DNA of 31,441 nucleotides from positions 1-31,441 of the forward strand of contig CAKPXP010000020.1 in NCBI GenBank assembly GCA_934202005.1. Reading direction: 5' to 3'. Below are positions 1 through 7,136 of this stretch, piece by piece. The number at the start of each line of letters is the position of its first letter. Positions within the stretch are counted from its first letter, which is position 1. The position numbers and the translations under genes were made by a program. This stretch comes from an uncultured Selenomonas sp. (GTDB taxonomy: Bacteria > Bacillota > Negativicutes > Selenomonadales > Selenomonadaceae). Under the pieces are notes generated by a model. The model did no database searches. It was not told the DNA's origin and saw only the letters and a list, made by a program, of their open reading frames with translations.

Positions 1-138
1 ATCCGCTACGTGAAAAAGCCCTCCGGCGCCAAGCCCGGTTTCGTAATCTTCACGAACCAGCAGACCGTCTACGTCACCCCCGATGAAGAAAAGCTCGCGC
101 ACATTCTCATCACCGAGAAAAAATTAAGGAACCGCTGA
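1..138 (+). CDS. rqcH: RqcH/NFACT family protein, C-terminal end (partial)
   Basis: The last 45 codons of a gene that begins left of the window. The residues [10 protein letters not shown], followed by [13 protein letters not shown], are typical of the C-terminal NFACT-R (DUF814) RNA-binding domain of RqcH/Rqc2 proteins. In characterised bacteria RqcH binds the obstructed 50S subunit and recruits tRNA-Ala to build C-terminal alanine tails on stalled chains. The final codons (AGG AAC CGC TGA) run into the terminal inverted repeat of the mobile element that starts at 128, so the last three residues (part of the AGG codon, then N and R) and the stop are supplied wholly or partly by that element. 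The match to the family is clear over this short stretch; whether the missing upstream part is intact cannot be seen. Confidence 0.85.
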   Translation: MRYVKKPSGAKPGFVIFTNQQTVYVTPDEEKLAHILITEKKLRNR

Positions 139-285
139 TTAAATGAGGTGCCCTGAATTTACGTAGATGCGCTGTACTCTTCGGAGACAAACCGGAGGCG
201 TAGCAGAGCTACGCTGAGGATTGTAGGGCGACGAGAGGACAGTGCAGATACGCAAAGGCAGGGTACCGAATGAATCAGTGGTTCC
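128..285 (+). mobile_element. MITE-like palindromic element, family A, full copy 1
   Basis: A 158-bp non-coding element. It starts GGAACCGCTGATTAA and ends with the imperfect inverse, ATCAGTGGTTCC. It is flanked on both sides by TTAA (124-127 and 286-289), which looks like a 4-bp target duplication. Inside are nested inverted segments, including a GCGTAGC/GCTACGC core, so the whole element can fold into one long hairpin. The copy at 15739-15898 is the same sequence in the other orientation, roughly 80% identical by eye. There is no transposase, so mobilisation in trans is inferred. Confidence 0.85.
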
Positions 286-350
286 TTAACATTTCACCAC
301 GAATGATATGCTCCCCCACTTGCGCAGATGTTCCACATCCTGCAAAAATT

Positions 351-405
351 CTGTTGCTGAAAAATGCGGCGTAGCCAAAAGCTACGCCGCATTTTTCAGC
401 AACAG
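351..405. terminator. Perfect 25-bp hairpin between convergent genes
   Basis: Positions 351-375 and 381-405 are perfect reverse complements around a 5-nt loop (CAAAA). Both arms carry A/T runs flanking a GC core, so the hairpin could act as a bidirectional terminator for the rightward RqcH gene and the leftward aro operon; no long U tract follows on either strand. The centre, GGCGTAGC/GCTACGCC, resembles the core of the family A element just upstream. The rest of 286-467 shows no gene. Confidence 0.65.
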
Positions 406-467
406 AAACGCATAAAAGAGCAAGTGAATGTATCAGCTGTCAAAACACTGAAAGGAGCGAGACTGGT

Positions 468-1586
468 TTACACTGCCGCTCCGTGCTTGAGCACGCGCTC
501 CATGGCCTGACGCACGACATTCTCCGGCACGTCACTTCTGATCTGCGTATGGCCGATGCGATCCATGAGAACCCAGTGAACCTTGCCGTTCACGGTCTTC
601 TTGTCGTGGAAGATCTCCTCGTACATCTTATCTTCCGTGCAGCCCTCCGCCTGGATTGGCAGGCCGAGCGAAGCGATGAGCGCCGTCGTGCGCGCAGCCG
701 TCGCCGCATCGATGAGCCCGAGCTGGCGGCTGATATCCGCGGCTCCGACCATGCCGATGGCGACGGCCTCGCCGTGGTTGTAGCGCACATAGCCCGTCTC
801 CTGCTCGATGGCATGGGCCATCGTATGGCCGTAGTTGAGGATGCGGCGCAGGCCCGCCTCCTTCTCGTCCTGGCTCACGACAGCGGCCTTGATCTCGCAG
901 GAGCGCGCAATCATATGCACGGCGGCCTCAGACGTGAGCGAGAGCACCTCCTGCTGGTGCTGCTCGAGGAACGTGAAGAACGCTTCATCGTAAATGATGC
1001 CGTACTTGACAATCTCCCCAAGTCCCGTGGAGATTTCCCGCGCGGGCAGCGTTTCCATGAACGCGAGGTCGATGAAGACAGCGTCCGGCTGATAGAAGCA
1101 GCCGATGAGATTCTTGCCGAGCGCGTGGTTGACGGCCACCTTGCCGCCGACGCTCGAATCGACCTGCGCGAGCAAGCTCGTCGGCAGCTGGATGAACGGC
1201 ACGCCGCGCATATAGGTGCTCGCGATGAAGCCTGCGAGGTCGCCGACGACGCCGCCGCCGAGCGCGAATACCGGCGACTTGCGGTCGAGCCCGTGCTCGA
1301 TGACCGCCGTATAGATGCCCTCCGCCACGGCGAGAGACTTCGATGGCTCGCCCGCGGGAACGGTGTAGATGAAGGGAGACAGCCCCGCCTGGCGGAGCGT
1401 CTCCGCCGTTTTCTCCCCATAGAGCGGCCCGACATTCGTATCCGTCACGATGAGCGCTTGCCGCGAGTAGTCCCGCTCTTTGACGAACGCGCTGAGCTGC
1501 GCCGCGAGCCCGTGGCCGATCACGATATCATAGCTGTCTTTTCCCAGTGCGACGCGCACGACGCGCGCCGTTCCTTCCTCATGCAT
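468..1586 (-). CDS. aroB: 3-dehydroquinate synthase AroB
   Basis: 372 aa, normal family length. It converts DAHP to 3-dehydroquinate, the second step of the shikimate pathway, using NAD and a divalent metal in the cytoplasm. Visible motifs are the NAD-binding GGGVVGD (110-116), SSVGGKVAVN (144-153), and metal ligands E191 (GLGEIVKYG), H254 (NYGHTMAHAIE) and H271 (NHGEAVAIGM). The frame stays open further upstream, but the ATG at 1586 begins MHEEGTARVV, follows a GGGGAAGGGG-type ribosome site and overlaps the aroK stop by 8 nt, so it is the likely start. It is the last gene of the leftward aroC-aroK-aroB operon; the hairpin at 351-405 lies downstream. Confidence 0.96.
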   Translation of the reverse strand: MHEEGTARVVRVALGKDSYDIVIGHGLAAQLSAFVKERDYSRQALIVTDTNVGPLYGEKTAETLRQAGLSPFIYTVPAGEPSKSLAVAEGIYTAVIEHGLDRKSPVFALGGGVVGDLAGFIASTYMRGVPFIQLPTSLLAQVDSSVGGKVAVNHALGKNLIGCFYQPDAVFIDLAFMETLPAREISTGLGEIVKYGIIYDEAFFTFLEQHQQEVLSLTSEAAVHMIARSCEIKAAVVSQDEKEAGLRRILNYGHTMAHAIEQETGYVRYNHGEAVAIGMVGAADISRQLGLIDAATAARTTALIASLGLPIQAEGCTEDKMYEEIFHDKKTVNGKVHWVLMDRIGHTQIRSDVPENVVRQAMERVLKHGAAV

Positions 1587-2109
1587 GCAAAACACCCCTT
1601 CCCCGCAGGAACCGCACGATGTTGTCGACCACCTGGAGCGGCGAGAGATCGCTCGTATCGACGGTATAATCCGCATGTGTGTAGAGCTGCGCACGCTCCT
1701 GCATCAGCTGTTCGATGGCCTTGCGGCGGTCGCCCGCGTCCCTGCCGTCAAGCACGGGCCGCTGTCCCTGCGTCATGGTCCGCTGCAGGATGGTATCGAC
1801 ATCCGCCTGCAGGCAGACGACGACGCCGCCCGCGCGCAGCGCCTCCATATTTTCCTGGCTTTTCACCGTGCCGCCGCCCGTCGAGATGACCGTATTGCGG
1901 CGCTTTGCCACGCGCGCGACCATCTCTCGTTCTCTCGCGCGGAAATACGCCTCGCCATGGCGCTCGAACATCTCGGGGATGCTCATGCCCGCCTCCGCCT
2001 CGATTTTCTGATCGAGATCGAGAAAGGAGAAACCGAGCCGCTGGGCGAGCGAACGTCCCGTGCTCGTCTTGCCCGTGCCCATGAATCCGATGAGGACGAT
2101 GTTCTTCAT
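1579..2109 (-). CDS. aroK: Shikimate kinase AroK
   Basis: 176 aa, the usual size. It phosphorylates shikimate at the 3-hydroxyl with ATP, the fifth step to chorismate. The Walker A loop GFMGTGKTSTG is at residues 8-18. The shikimate-binding acidic pair is in LDLD (about 31-34), the FRxRE arginine region near 57-61, the STGGG loop near 76-80, and the lid arginine in QRPVL near 117. It starts 3 nt after the aroC stop and its 3' end overlaps aroB by 8 nt, indicating one transcript and coupled translation. Nothing suggests damage or transfer. Confidence 0.96.
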   Translation of the reverse strand: MKNIVLIGFMGTGKTSTGRSLAQRLGFSFLDLDQKIEAEAGMSIPEMFERHGEAYFRAREREMVARVAKRRNTVISTGGGTVKSQENMEALRAGGVVVCLQADVDTILQRTMTQGQRPVLDGRDAGDRRKAIEQLMQERAQLYTHADYTVDTSDLSPLQVVDNIVRFLRGRGVLHA

Positions 2110-2112
2110 GGC

Positions 2113-3267
2113 TCACCAGTCCTTCTCTACGCGCTCATTGTAGGCGGAAAGCGCTGTGCGCACATCCACCATCGCGTCGCCGCCGAACTTCTCGACGATG
2201 GCCTGCGTGATGACGAAAGCCGTCATCGCCTCGCCGACCACGGAGGCCGCCGAGACAGCACAGGCATCGCTGCGCTCCTTGCAAGCGAGCACGGGCTTCT
2301 TCGACGCGATATCGACGGAGTGCAGCGGCTGCATCAGCGTCGGAATGGGTTTCATGACCGCGCGGACGACGACCGGCTCGCCGTTCGTCATGCCGCCCTC
2401 GAGTCCGCCCGCATGATTCGTCCGGCGATAGACATGCGTGCCCTCGATGTACATCTCATCGTGCATCGCGCTGCCCGGCTGATCGGCATAGCGGAAGCCG
2501 GCACCGATCTCCACGCCCTTGATGGCCTGGATGGACATCATCGCGCCCGCGAGCCGCGCGTCGAGCCGACGGTCCCACTGGATATGCGAGCCGAGCCCGA
2601 CCGGCACGCCGCGCACGATGACCTCGAACGTGCCGCCGAGCGTATCGCCCGCCGCCATCGCCTCGCGGATGCGCGCCTTCATCCGCTCCTCCGCCTCCGC
2701 GTCGCAGCAATTGAGCTCAGACTCCGTCCTGCCGATGCTCATGACATCGATATGGTCGGGATTGACAGCCACGCCGCCGATCTTCGTGACATGAGAGACC
2801 ACGTCAATGCCGAGCGAGCGCAGGAATTCCTTGCAGAGCGCACCGACCGCGACGCGCATCGTCGTCTCCCGCGCACTCGAGCGCTCGAGAATATCGCGGA
2901 TATCGCTGCGCGCGTATTTCTTGCAGCCCGTGAGGTCGGCATGACCGGGACGCGCCGCCGTGACCGGCTCTCCGGACGGCGCGCCGAACGCCGCCATGCG
3001 GTCCGTCCAGTTCGCGAAATCACGGTTCACGACGCGCAGCGTGATGGGGCCGCCCAGCGTCTCCCCGAAACGCACGCCGGAGAGAATTTCCGCCTTGTCC
3101 TTCTCGATCTTCATACGGCCGCCGCGCCCGTAGCCCTGCTGGCGCCGCGCCAGATCGCGGTTGATCGCCTCGATATCCAGCGCCAGCCCTGCCGGCAGGC
3201 CCTCCAGAATGGCCGTCAGACAGGGGCCGTGGGACTCTCCTGCCGTCAGGAAGCGTAATTCACTCAT
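2113..3267 (-). CDS. aroC: Chorismate synthase AroC
   Basis: 384 aa. It converts EPSP to chorismate with reduced FMN, the last step of the shared aromatic pathway. Signature segments are GESHG (10-14), RPGHAD (106-111) and ERSSARET (128-135). The start at 3267 (MSELRFLTAG) has a GAGGTGG ribosome site a few bases upstream. It is the first gene of the aroC-aroK-aroB operon. The 250 nt upstream, up to the end of pilO, consist largely of family B repeats (3296-3512), and no convincing separate promoter was found there. The aro genes may be transcribed from within the repeats or by read-through from the pil operon. Confidence 0.96.
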   Translation of the reverse strand: MSELRFLTAGESHGPCLTAILEGLPAGLALDIEAINRDLARRQQGYGRGGRMKIEKDKAEILSGVRFGETLGGPITLRVVNRDFANWTDRMAAFGAPSGEPVTAARPGHADLTGCKKYARSDIRDILERSSARETTMRVAVGALCKEFLRSLGIDVVSHVTKIGGVAVNPDHIDVMSIGRTESELNCCDAEAEERMKARIREAMAAGDTLGGTFEVIVRGVPVGLGSHIQWDRRLDARLAGAMMSIQAIKGVEIGAGFRYADQPGSAMHDEMYIEGTHVYRRTNHAGGLEGGMTNGEPVVVRAVMKPIPTLMQPLHSVDIASKKPVLACKERSDACAVSAASVVGEAMTAFVITQAIVEKFGGDAMVDVRTALSAYNERVEKDW

Positions 3268-3295
3268 TCATGCCACCTCATTCTCTCAAAAACAA

Positions 3296-3331
3296 TGCGC
3301 ACAAATATCCGCCTCACGGACATCGTGCGCC
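3296..3331. repeat. Degenerate family B hairpin module
   Basis: GCACAAATATCCGCC and GGACATCGTGCGCC are a diverged version of the hairpin in the full family B copies (GCACAAACGTCCAC / GTGGACATTGTGC). It lies in inverse orientation to the full copy that follows and just upstream of aroC. Confidence 0.5.
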
Positions 3332-3363
3332 GCTATTAGCAAAATCAGCATTTTCTCTAGTTT

Positions 3364-3469
3364 ACTATGTAAATCCCAAGAGCGCAAGCCGTCAGGCGCC
3401 GCGCGATTGGCTAGATTTACTGCAAGGGCGCACGCACAATGTCCACAAAGTGGACGTTTGTGCGTTTAG
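3364..3469 (+). repeat. Family B interspersed repeat, copy 1
   Basis: About 106 bp, starting ACTATGTAAATCCCAAG and ending in the hairpin CACAATGTCCAC/GTGGACGTTTGTG. It is the same element as 24421-24528 and 17057-17164, which are both in the opposite orientation. It lies in the pilO-aroC intergenic region and would be transcribed as part of the aro leader or pil 3' end if those are joined. Confidence 0.85.
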
Positions 3470-3472
3470 CTT

Positions 3473-3512
3473 ACTATGTAAATCCCAAGAGCGCAAGCCG
3501 TCAGGCGCTGCG
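3473..3512 (+). repeat. Family B partial copy
   Basis: A direct repeat of the first 40 or so bases of copy 1 (ACTATGTAAATCCCAAG, then GCGCAAGCCGTCAGGCGC). It is truncated where it meets the 3' end of pilO, whose stop is at 3518-3520. Confidence 0.8.
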
Positions 3513-3517
3513 CCTGT

Positions 3518-4081
3518 TCAAGACGCTTGCTCCCCATCAGGGAGCGCGAAGACCGCCACGAACAGCTCGCAGGTGAGCGGCTCGCCCGTGCCGCCGCCCT
3601 GCACCTTGATGCCGCGCACCTCGACGAAGCGCCCCCCGACGCGCAGAGAGGCCAGATCCTGGAGGAAATCGAGCAACGAGAAATAATCCCCCGCGAGCCG
3701 CACACGCACGGGCAGTTCGAGGAGACCAGCCGCACCGCGCACCGCCGGCTGCGGCGCGACGTCGAGGAGCGTGAGCGAGCGCGCGGCGGCCTGACGCTCG
3801 AGATGACTCAGAAAAGGCCCCTGCGCGAGCGTATCCGGCAATGCCTGTATGAGGAACGCATGTCGCTTCTGCTGCTCCTCCTGCGACGCCTTTGGGTCTG
3901 TGTGACCGTTCGCGAAGTTCGCCGCAGCCACCTGCACGCGGCGCGCTTCATCGTATGCCTGCTGCGCTTCGGCGCGCGCCTGTACGAGCGGCAGATGAAC
4001 GAAATACGCCCAGCCGGCCAGCAGCCAGACGAGCAGGCAAAACAGGCCCGCGAGCTTTTCCTTTTCATTCCAGCGACGCAT
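3518..4081 (-). CDS. pilO: Type IV pilus assembly protein PilO-like
   Basis: 187 aa. A short cytoplasmic start (MRRWNEKEKLAG), one membrane helix (about residues 12-30), a helical segment rich in A, E and Q (32-60), then a small alpha/beta domain with the DYFSLLDFLQDLASL segment typical of PilO. In type IVa pili PilO pairs with PilN in the inner membrane to form the alignment complex around the motor platform. It is the last gene of the pil operon; its start overlaps the pilM-pilN fusion gene by 17 nt and has a GGAGG site. The stop lies six bases from a truncated family B repeat. No pilP or pilQ follows. Confidence 0.85.
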   Translation of the reverse strand: MRRWNEKEKLAGLFCLLVWLLAGWAYFVHLPLVQARAEAQQAYDEARRVQVAAANFANGHTDPKASQEEQQKRHAFLIQALPDTLAQGPFLSHLERQAAARSLTLLDVAPQPAVRGAAGLLELPVRVRLAGDYFSLLDFLQDLASLRVGGRFVEVRGIKVQGGGTGEPLTCELFVAVFALPDGEQAS

Positions 4082-5318
4082 GCGCTGCCTCCTCTCCCTC
4101 GCGCACCGTTGCCGCGGATTCTGCCTCCGCAGCGACGAGCGGCACTTCTATGATGAAGCCGATGCCGCCTTCGCGGCGCGTCGACCCCGTGAGCGCCGCA
4201 CCGCGTCCTCCCTTGTCCGCCTGTGCCTCAAAGCCCGCCAGATAGTCCGCGAGCGCGTCATACGTCACGGCCTCGCCTTTGATCTGCAGGCTTTGTTGCG
4301 GCTGCAATGAGAGCTCCGTGAGATAGACGCCTGCCACATTGCGCGTCCCGAGAAAAGAAAGCACTGCCGCGGCCGGCGGACTCGATGCCGAGAGCGAACG
4401 CAGGGCATCATCCCGCCGCGCGATCCAGGCCTCCTCGGCATGAAAGTCCTCCATGCGGTTCATCTCACCACGGGAAACAGCAAGCTCTGCTTGCAGCTGC
4501 CGCACCTCCTGACGCGCGGTGTAGAGGCGATAAATATCCACGCCCGTAACGAGCAGGAGCAAAGAGGCTACGAAACATACTGCCGCACCGGCGATGCGGC
4601 GCAAGTTGAGCCCGCTGAGCCTGACAGTGGCAAAAGGGAACGTGCGCCCCGGTCCCGGCAACGCCTGCACGAGAACGGCCGCACCGTAGAGGGCGCGACT
4701 GAACCGCTCGTCCCAGCCGCGAAATGTGCCATCCGCCTCAAGGAGCGCCGCCGCAAGCGGCAGCGAGGTCTCCTGCCAGCGCAGCCGATCTGCCTCAGCA
4801 AGCAGACGAAAAGATGACGGCGGCGCGGCCGTCGCCCAAAGCCGCACACCCGCCGCGGCAAACGCGCGGCGGTACGCCTCCGCTTCCTCCGCCGCTACCG
4901 CGGCGACCTCGTAGCCCCCTTGCGTCAGCGGCGCGTAAGATGTCAAGAGCGGCGCGCCGCCAAAAGGCTCCCGCGCCGCCATCTCCCAATGCGCCGTCTG
5001 TGCAAGCTCCCGCGTGGAGAGCGCCGGCAGCTGCATCTCCTCTGCATAAACGTCCTCCGACGGCAAAGCGAGCACGACGGGCACCTCCTCCCAGCCACTG
5101 CGCGCGAGAAGCACTGCCGTCTTCTCCGCGATGCTCGCCGCGCGCTCCTCCTCCGGCGCAAAGAGCACGCTCTCGAGGCACGCGACCTGCCATCCCGCCG
5201 CCGTTTTCTCAAGACCAGCAAAATAGAGCAGCCCGTCCGCTGTCGCGACCCCCACGATGCGCCGCACCTCCTCGCGCAGCCACTCACGGCATCCAGCCAA
5301 GCCATACATAGCCATCAT
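4065..5318 (-). CDS. PilM-PilN fusion protein of the type IV pilus alignment complex
   Basis: 417 aa. Residues 1-225 resemble the N-terminal half of PilM, the cytoplasmic actin-like partner: VVLALPSEDVYAEEMQLPALS at 81-101, ELAQTAHWEMA after it, and EAYRRAFAAAGVRLWA at 147-162. A membrane helix follows at about 241-261, then a coiled-coil stretch (265-290) and a PilN-like domain (VAGVYLTELSLQPQQSLQIKGEA). Normally these are two proteins, with PilM bound to a short N-terminal tail of PilN; here they form one chain, an architecture like GspL of type II secretion. The start is the first of two adjacent ATGs behind AGGAAGGGGG. It overlaps the preceding gene by 35 nt. Confidence 0.82.
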   Translation of the reverse strand: MMAMYGLAGCREWLREEVRRIVGVATADGLLYFAGLEKTAAGWQVACLESVLFAPEEERAASIAEKTAVLLARSGWEEVPVVLALPSEDVYAEEMQLPALSTRELAQTAHWEMAAREPFGGAPLLTSYAPLTQGGYEVAAVAAEEAEAYRRAFAAAGVRLWATAAPPSSFRLLAEADRLRWQETSLPLAAALLEADGTFRGWDERFSRALYGAAVLVQALPGPGRTFPFATVRLSGLNLRRIAGAAVCFVASLLLLVTGVDIYRLYTARQEVRQLQAELAVSRGEMNRMEDFHAEEAWIARRDDALRSLSASSPPAAAVLSFLGTRNVAGVYLTELSLQPQQSLQIKGEAVTYDALADYLAGFEAQADKGGRGAALTGSTRREGGIGFIIEVPLVAAEAESAATVREGEEAAHASLE

Positions 5319-5742
5319 CCCCCTTCCTCATGCGTGCCCGCACGCGCAGCTCACTGCGCACGGGCAGCACGCGATCCTCGCCGCGCGGCGCCATCGCGTG
5401 CGCAGTGACAATGATTTTGCCGTTTTGCGGCGTTCGTAAATCCTCGGGGAACGCTTGAACGGAGACCTTGCAGCCATCGTCTGTCATGCGCTCAGGCAGG
5501 AGCGTGCAGCCCGCCCGCGTCATCTCGAGACCTGCCAGTGCGCCGCCCGCTTCGAGCTGCACGGCCGCGCGTTCCGCCTCGCTCTGCGCCAAAAGGCGCA
5601 GGCGCACCTCAGCCTCATAGCCGCGCCCCTCCTGCGCTGCCTGCCGCTCGAGTGTCAGCAGTCCGCACGCCGCGAACAGCATGACACCGAGGAGCATCAT
5701 GCCGAGCAAGGAGGTCATGCCGCGTTCCGCCCGCCGCATCAT
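5284..5742 (-). CDS. Pilus-operon protein with a prepilin-like N-terminus
   Basis: 152 aa. Begins MMRRAERGMTSLLGMM with a hydrophobic helix at about 12-29, so ERG/MTSLL could be a prepilin-type cleavage site, though it lacks the usual Glu at +5. The remainder is a small soluble domain with two cysteines (about 79 and 90). Position and layout suggest a PilX-like minor pilin or assembly factor; sequence alone does not name it. A strong AAGGAGGGAGG site precedes the start, which overlaps the upstream gene by 4 nt. Confidence 0.7.
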   Translation of the reverse strand: MMRRAERGMTSLLGMMLLGVMLFAACGLLTLERQAAQEGRGYEAEVRLRLLAQSEAERAAVQLEAGGALAGLEMTRAGCTLLPERMTDDGCKVSVQAFPEDLRTPQNGKIIVTAHAMAPRGEDRVLPVRSELRVRARMRKGDDGYVWLGWMP

Positions 5743-6251
5743 CCTCCCTCCTTCGCGAGGAGCTCCGCCGTCTGCTCCACATGGTGCCCCGTCCGCAGCG
5801 ACCGCCCCACGATGCGCAGATGATAGAGACCGTTCGGCAGTCGCCGGATGCGAAACTCGTCAATGGCGACATTCCCGAGGATGGTCTCGCCCGTAAGCGG
5901 CTGGTAGCCGCCGAGATTCACATGGCCGCGATAGAGCTTGCGCAGACCATTGCTTTCAAACACACGGTACGACGTGACGGTCCATCCCGAGAGATCATCA
6001 GCCGCCTTGCGGAAGCGCAGCGTCTGCGACTTCTCCGTGCCGAGCACCTCCACGCTCTCGGCCTCCGCCGCATCGGTGAGCACCAGCTGCAAGGCAGTAT
6101 GGATTTCCTCGGAAAGCTCGAGATCCGCCTTCTCCGTCAGGATCATATGCATGTATTGAAAAAAGAACGCACTGAGGCAGAGCAGCGCCGCCGTCCATAG
6201 CGGCAGCGCTACCCCCAGAGCAAAGAACCCGCGCTCATTTTCCCTTGCCAT
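5739..6251 (-). CDS. Minor pseudopilin, PilW/ComGF-like
   Basis: 170 aa from the ATG at 6251. The frame extends to a TTG at 6272, but that has no good ribosome site while the ATG follows GGGTGGGAG. It begins MARENERGFFALGVALPLW, a type III prepilin-like start in which cleavage would follow ERG; the +5 Glu is replaced by Gly. After the hydrophobic helix (about 9-31) comes a beta-rich domain. Probably a minor pilin priming pilus assembly from the inner membrane. Overlaps both neighbours. Confidence 0.72.
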   Translation of the reverse strand: MARENERGFFALGVALPLWTAALLCLSAFFFQYMHMILTEKADLELSEEIHTALQLVLTDAAEAESVEVLGTEKSQTLRFRKAADDLSGWTVTSYRVFESNGLRKLYRGHVNLGGYQPLTGETILGNVAIDEFRIRRLPNGLYHLRIVGRSLRTGHHVEQTAELLAKEGG

Positions 6252-6630
6252 GCGCTCCCACCCATTTCTCAAGCGTCAAAGAGACCGCCGCACCGTGCAT
6301 CTCCCACGAAACACTGGCCCGCAGCTGCCAGCCCGCAGCGTCCGGCACGATCTCTCCCATGACTTCATAGGCACGCGCGTGACGCGAAAGATCCTCGTCA
6401 GGGCCGAGCCAGCCCGTATGCACCGGCTCCTGAGGACGTGACTGCCGCGCCGCTGCCGCGAGCTCCACGAGCTCCTGCTGTGCGAGGTGCACCGCCGTCT
6501 GCCGCGCCGTGCTCGCCTGACGCAGCGCCGCCGCCTGCCGCGGCAAGGGGAACATCAACGCCATGAGCGCGAGGAACACGCCGAGCAGCGCCGCCTCCAG
6601 CATCAAAAAACCACGCTCCCGCCTCATCAT
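6235..6630 (-). CDS. Minor pseudopilin, PilV-like
   Basis: 131 aa with a classic prepilin start: RRERG then FLMLEAALL, cleavage after Gly7 and Glu at position +5 of the mature protein, followed by a hydrophobic helix to about residue 27. The remainder is short and ends in a basic tail. The family function is minor pilin in the pilus tip or priming complex. Starts at two adjacent ATGs (6630/6627) overlapping the stop of the previous gene by 4 nt. Confidence 0.8.
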   Translation of the reverse strand: MMRRERGFLMLEAALLGVFLALMALMFPLPRQAAALRQASTARQTAVHLAQQELVELAAAARQSRPQEPVHTGWLGPDEDLSRHARAYEVMGEIVPDAAGWQLRASVSWEMHGAAVSLTLEKWVGAHGKGK

Positions 6631-7136
6631 TCCAGCACGCGGATGCGACCGGCCGCATTGACCACCACCTTTTTCGCATACGCTCCCTCCTTATCATAGG
6701 TCAGGCGGAACGTCGTCGGCGAGCTCGTGCCGCCATTGAAACCGAAGGTCAGCCAATTCAGCTGCGAGCCGTGTGTAGCATTGGACATCTGCAGCGACAT
6801 TCCCGGCGGCAGCTGGTAGCGGCGGATTTCCTCTTTCCGAAGCCAATTTTTCTCATCATGCCGATGGACGACTAGCCAGTAGCTCCGATCACCCTCGTTG
6901 TAGCGAAACTCCGGCCGGTAGTAGAGGGTGTCTCCCGGCGCGTAGCGCATCAGTGAGAGGCGCGATGCCTGCCGCAGCAGGCGCAGTTCGCCCGCGAGCC
7001 GCTCCGCCTCATAAGTAAGCCGCGCCTCGCGGTACCACGCCGTATAGCGCGGCAGAACCCCTGCCGCCAAGAGGCCGAAAAGCGTCAGAAAAAGCAGCGG
7101 ATACAGAAGAACATACCCCTCAGAATGCCCTTTCAT
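6627..7136 (-). CDS. Minor pseudopilin, FimT/GspH-like
   Basis: 169 aa. Begins MKGHSEGYVLLYPLLFL: a possible cleavage after Gly7 and a hydrophobic helix, with Tyr instead of Glu at +5. The C-terminal domain contains SLSLMRYAPGDTLYYRPEF-like beta strands and ends with an aromatic, positively charged segment, as in FimT/GspH pseudopilins. Its RBS is GAGGTG, and its first codons overlap the end of the prepilin peptidase gene by 4 nt. Confidence 0.75.
   Translation of the reverse strand: MKGHSEGYVLLYPLLFLTLFGLLAAGVLPRYTAWYREARLTYEAERLAGELRLLRQASRLSLMRYAPGDTLYYRPEFRYNEGDRSYWLVVHRHDEKNWLRKEEIRRYQLPPGMSLQMSNATHGSQLNWLTFGFNGGTSSPTTFRLTYDKEGAYAKKVVVNAAGRIRVLE

Noticed and set aside
1585..3258. Long open frame on the plus strand opposite aroK and aroC
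   Set aside because: Antisense shadow: His/Arg/Asp-rich, no recognisable fold, fully overlapping two clear genes.
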